NCBI GenBank assembly: GCA_020201015.1
Contig: JAIVHN010000069.1
Span: 1-5,531, forward strand
Reading direction: 5' to 3'
DNA from: Spirochaeta sp.
GTDB taxonomy: Bacteria; Spirochaetota; Spirochaetia; DSM-27196; SLAA01
Length of the DNA: 5,531 nucleotides
Shown: positions 4,824 to 5,531 of the stretch, piece by piece
How positions within the stretch are numbered: the stretch's first letter is position 1
Layout: every line of letters begins with the position of its first letter
The notes under the pieces: generated by a model
The model's database searches: none
The model's input: only the letters and a program-made list of their open reading frames with translations
What the model was told of the DNA's origin: nothing
Translations under genes and position numbers: made by a program

Positions 4824-5531
4824 TTACTCCAGCTGCAGGATTAAGACCTCATGCGGTGCAATGCCGTGACCGGTCTGAATCTGCGTTCCGGGCTCGGCGT
4901 GAGTGCCAAGGAGAAGCTTCGCGCCCTCGGTCGGTAGCAGGTTGGCCAAGTCTTTCGGGACTTGGATGAATTTGCGTAAGCCAAAATTGAGCACTACGAG
5001 AATGCTCCCGGCCGCCGCGTGGGACGGGGGCGCCCCGCCAGCTGTCGTGGCTTGGTTGCCCAGGTAGCGGCGGTAGGCAAGCAGGTTGCCTTTGCCCTTG
5101 CGCAAAAACTCAATGTCGCCGGAGCGTAAGAGCTGCTCGCTCTTGCGCAGCGCGATGAGTGACTGGTACCAGCGCCACAGGGACTTAGGGTCACGTTGCT
5201 GCGCAGCAACGTTCTTGCGGACGTAGTTGTGGTGAACTCGTAGCCACGGCCGCACATCGGGCTGGCAGAAACCGCCGTGTGGGGTAGAGTTCCACTGCAT
5301 GGGGGTGCGTTCCGGGTCGCGGCCGTACCACCACAACGGCCACATGCGAATGCCAAGTGGGTCCTGCAGTTCCCTGTGGTGAATGCGCAGGTTGTTCATG
5401 CCTATTTCTTCACCGTAGTAAAGGAAGGGCGTTCCGCGCAAGCTTAGCAGCATGGCGGCCGCTACCCGGGCGCGGGCTGCGGTGCAGCCTGGCTTGCGGT
5501 AACGACCATAGTGGCGGCGGCGGTCGTGGTT
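4824..5531 (-). CDS. GH13 alpha-glucosidase/oligo-1,6-glucosidase-type enzyme, C-terminal part
   Basis: The last 235 residues of an alpha-amylase-family (GH13) enzyme; the N-terminus and most of the barrel lie beyond the right edge. The visible part begins exactly at conserved region IV, NHD (residues 1-3), whose aspartate is the transition-state stabiliser. LLSLRGTPFLYYGEEIGM (28-45) and GRDPERTPMQW (70-80) follow; these are characteristic of the alpha-glucosidase, oligo-1,6-glucosidase and trehalose-synthase branch rather than true alpha-amylases. The helices closing the barrel (about 114-147, LWRWYQSLIALRKSEQLL) lead into a C-terminal beta-sandwich from about 175 (SILVVLNFG), split off by an Ala/Gly/Pro-rich stretch (162-175) that looks like a flexible insert. 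The likely role is hydrolysis or rearrangement of alpha-glucosides from starch or trehalose, in the cytoplasm, but substrate cannot be fixed from this part. The catalytic nucleophile and acid/base are not visible. The block is markedly GC-richer than the rest of the window. Confidence 0.9.
   Translation of the reverse strand, partial: NHDRRRHYGRYRKPGCTAARARVAAAMLLSLRGTPFLYYGEEIGMNNLRIHHRELQDPLGIRMWPLWWYGRDPERTPMQWNSTPHGGFCQPDVRPWLRVHHNYVRKNVAAQQRDPKSLWRWYQSLIALRKSEQLLRSGDIEFLRKGKGNLLAYRRYLGNQATTAGGAPPSHAAAGSILVVLNFGLRKFIQVPKDLANLLPTEGAKLLLGTHAEPGTQIQTGHGIAPHEVLILQLE

Noticed and set aside
4994..5356. Second minus-strand open frame across the GH13 gene
   Set aside because: It is a shifted-frame shadow in GC-rich coding DNA; the GH13 motifs are all in the other frame.

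Overview
The window looks like an accessory, partly decayed stretch of a bacterial chromosome. The best guess for the host is a spirochaete (Spirochaetota). The reason is the N-terminal receiver domain of the leftmost gene: its SSHTEPEVVEKT and ITSYGYVVKNS motifs are familiar to me from the REC-PAS sensor proteins of Spirochaeta/Treponema-type genomes. This is recognition from memory, not a search result. Base composition falls into blocks: roughly 40-50% GC on the left, a clearly AT-richer island over the transporter gene, and about 60% GC in the far right block. The window is therefore either a chromosome carrying inserted DNA or, less likely, a mis-joined contig.

Layout, left to right. (1) 1-981, minus: the N-terminal 327 residues of a REC-PAS-PAS signalling protein whose gene runs off the left edge. 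(2) 1187-1662, plus: a compact toxin-antitoxin operon, with an antitoxin of unusual N-terminus started at TTG behind a perfect Shine-Dalgarno sequence and a 4-base overlap into a textbook YoeB mRNA interferase. (3) 1663-1821, minus: a short unrecognised reading frame, apparently cut off where the toxin-antitoxin module begins. (4) 1818-3294, minus: a Cache-domain membrane histidine kinase that is a pseudogene. It has an in-frame TGA just after the N-box, a 13-bp tandem duplication that shifts the frame at the G2 box, and probably an internal deletion ahead of the N-box. (5) 3486-4385, plus: an intact CzcD-like cation diffusion facilitator of Bacteroidota character. (6) 4421-4584: the C-terminal tail and right end of an IS3-family element. 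(7) 4634-4707, minus: tRNA-Arg(CCU). (8) 4824-5531, minus: the C-terminal part of a GH13 alpha-glucosidase-type enzyme, running off the right edge.

How the parts relate. Kinase, small frame and REC-PAS protein all point leftward and probably formed one signalling operon: the kinase stop and the small frame's start overlap as ATGA. The toxin-antitoxin module sits between them on the opposite strand, and the kinase has accumulated several inactivating changes, so the pathway is probably broken although the visible receiver domain keeps all its catalytic residues. The metal exporter, IS remnant and tRNA lie in the order expected of a small mobile insertion on the 3' side of a tRNA gene. I see no CRISPR array, phage gene or obvious new multi-gene system. 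The most distinctive items are the non-YefM-like antitoxin paired with a canonical YoeB and the precisely readable decay of the kinase.
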